Assembly (NCBI GenBank): GCA_014379305.1
Contig: JACMMB010000025.1
Span: 1 to 5,183, forward strand
DNA length: 5,183 nt
Direction: 5' to 3'
From: Akkermansiaceae bacterium
GTDB taxonomy: Bacteria > Verrucomicrobiota > Verrucomicrobiia > Verrucomicrobiales > Akkermansiaceae
Each line of letters starts with the position of its first letter. Position 1 is the stretch's first letter. Position numbers and translations under genes: made by a program. Below, piece after piece: positions 4,661 to 5,183 of the stretch. The notes under the pieces are model-generated. The model did no database searches. It was given only the letters and a program-made list of their open reading frames with translations, and had not been told where the DNA came from.

Positions 4661-5183
4661 ATGAAAGCCGACGAAGAACTAATACCGACCCGGAAATCGC
4701 TGCTGAGCAAGCTCAAGAACCGACACGATAATGAAAGCTGGGAGGTGTTCTTTGATACCTACTGGAAACTCATCTATGGCGCGGCTCTTCGGGCGGGACT
4801 TAGGGAGGCGGAGGCGCAGGATGCCGTGCAGGAGACGGTGATTTCCGTCATGAATAGCATGCCCGAGTTCAAGTACAAGACGGAAGGAGGATCCTTTAAG
4901 GGTTGGCTCTTGCAACTGACGACCTGGCGGGTGGTGGATCAATTCCGAAAGCGTCAAAAGAATATTCAGTCACTGCACAATAACAGTGAGACTTCCACCG
5001 GCACCGATCCATTGGATCGATTCCCCGGCACTGCTCAAATGAGCATCGAAACGATTTGGGACGAAGAGTGGGAGGAGAACCTTTTGAATGCGGCGATTGA
5101 TCGGGTGAAGCGTCAGGTGGATGCCCGTGATTTCCAGATTTTCGATTTGTATGTAGTTAAGAAATGGCCGGTGGCCAAGGTCA
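4661..5183 (+). CDS. ECF (sigma-70 family) RNA polymerase sigma factor, partial, 174 aa visible
   Basis: This is a cytoplasmic sigma subunit that would direct RNA polymerase to its own set of promoters. Region 2 spans about residues 25-100: WEVFFDTYWKLIYGAALRAG, then EAQDAVQETVISVM, then FKGWLLQLTTWRVVDQFRKR. The aromatic/basic run at the end is the usual -10 recognition and melting segment. An acidic, polar linker (about 105-140) leads to region 4, of which AAIDRVKRQVDARDFQIFDL and YVVKKWPVAKV are seen before the window ends, so the -35-binding helix-turn-helix is missing here. The frame is closed upstream by a TAA at 4598, and ATG 4661 is the first standard start. No anti-sigma factor is visible; it could follow downstream. 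The sequence style suggests a Planctomycetes/Verrucomicrobia-type ECF group, which is an impression only. Confidence 0.92.
   Translation, partial: MKADEELIPTRKSLLSKLKNRHDNESWEVFFDTYWKLIYGAALRAGLREAEAQDAVQETVISVMNSMPEFKYKTEGGSFKGWLLQLTTWRVVDQFRKRQKNIQSLHNNSETSTGTDPLDRFPGTAQMSIETIWDEEWEENLLNAAIDRVKRQVDARDFQIFDLYVVKKWPVAKV

Overview
The window looks like a chromosomal segment from a soil-type Verrucomicrobiota bacterium, perhaps Pedosphaera-like. This is an inference. It rests on a moderately GC-rich sequence, weak or absent Shine-Dalgarno motifs, long intergenic gaps, secreted low-complexity proteins, two-component regulators, and an ECF sigma factor whose sequence style I associate with Verrucomicrobia and Planctomycetes. 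Nothing here proves the taxon.

Layout. (1) Positions 1-142 are the end of an insertion sequence: the first codons of a helix-turn-helix transposase read leftward out of the window, preceded by two 25-bp tandem repeats. (2) 143-734 holds no gene I can support. (3) 735-1328 (minus) is a small secreted protein of unknown function. (4) 1329-1679 is a divergent control region with strong hairpins. (5) 1680-2405 (plus) is a chimera: a PAS sensor segment joined in frame to a receiver domain that has lost its first strand and acidic pair. (6) 2402-3076 (plus) overlaps it by ATGA and encodes an intact NarL/FixJ-type response regulator. (7) 3211-3347 is a decayed N-terminal fragment of an IS5-family transposase. 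(8) 3456-3974 (plus) is an exported proline-rich protein ending in eleven TN heptads, seven of them identical TNRFVSP. (9) 3975-4660 is non-coding with several inverted repeats. (10) 4661 to the right edge is an ECF sigma factor cut off inside region 4.

How it fits together. The only clear operon is the chimeric PAS/receiver gene with the NarL-type regulator, which are probably translationally coupled. No histidine kinase is present; the PAS half may be what remains of one after a deletion that fused it to a CheY/Rcp1-like gene. The secreted protein, the heptad-repeat protein and the sigma factor each appear to be separate units. Two transposon traces suggest a region prone to rearrangement. 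I saw no CRISPR array, tRNA, rRNA or recognisable defence system. The points most worth checking are the chimera, the heptad protein, and the RNA structures overlapping the starts of the chimera and of the sigma factor.
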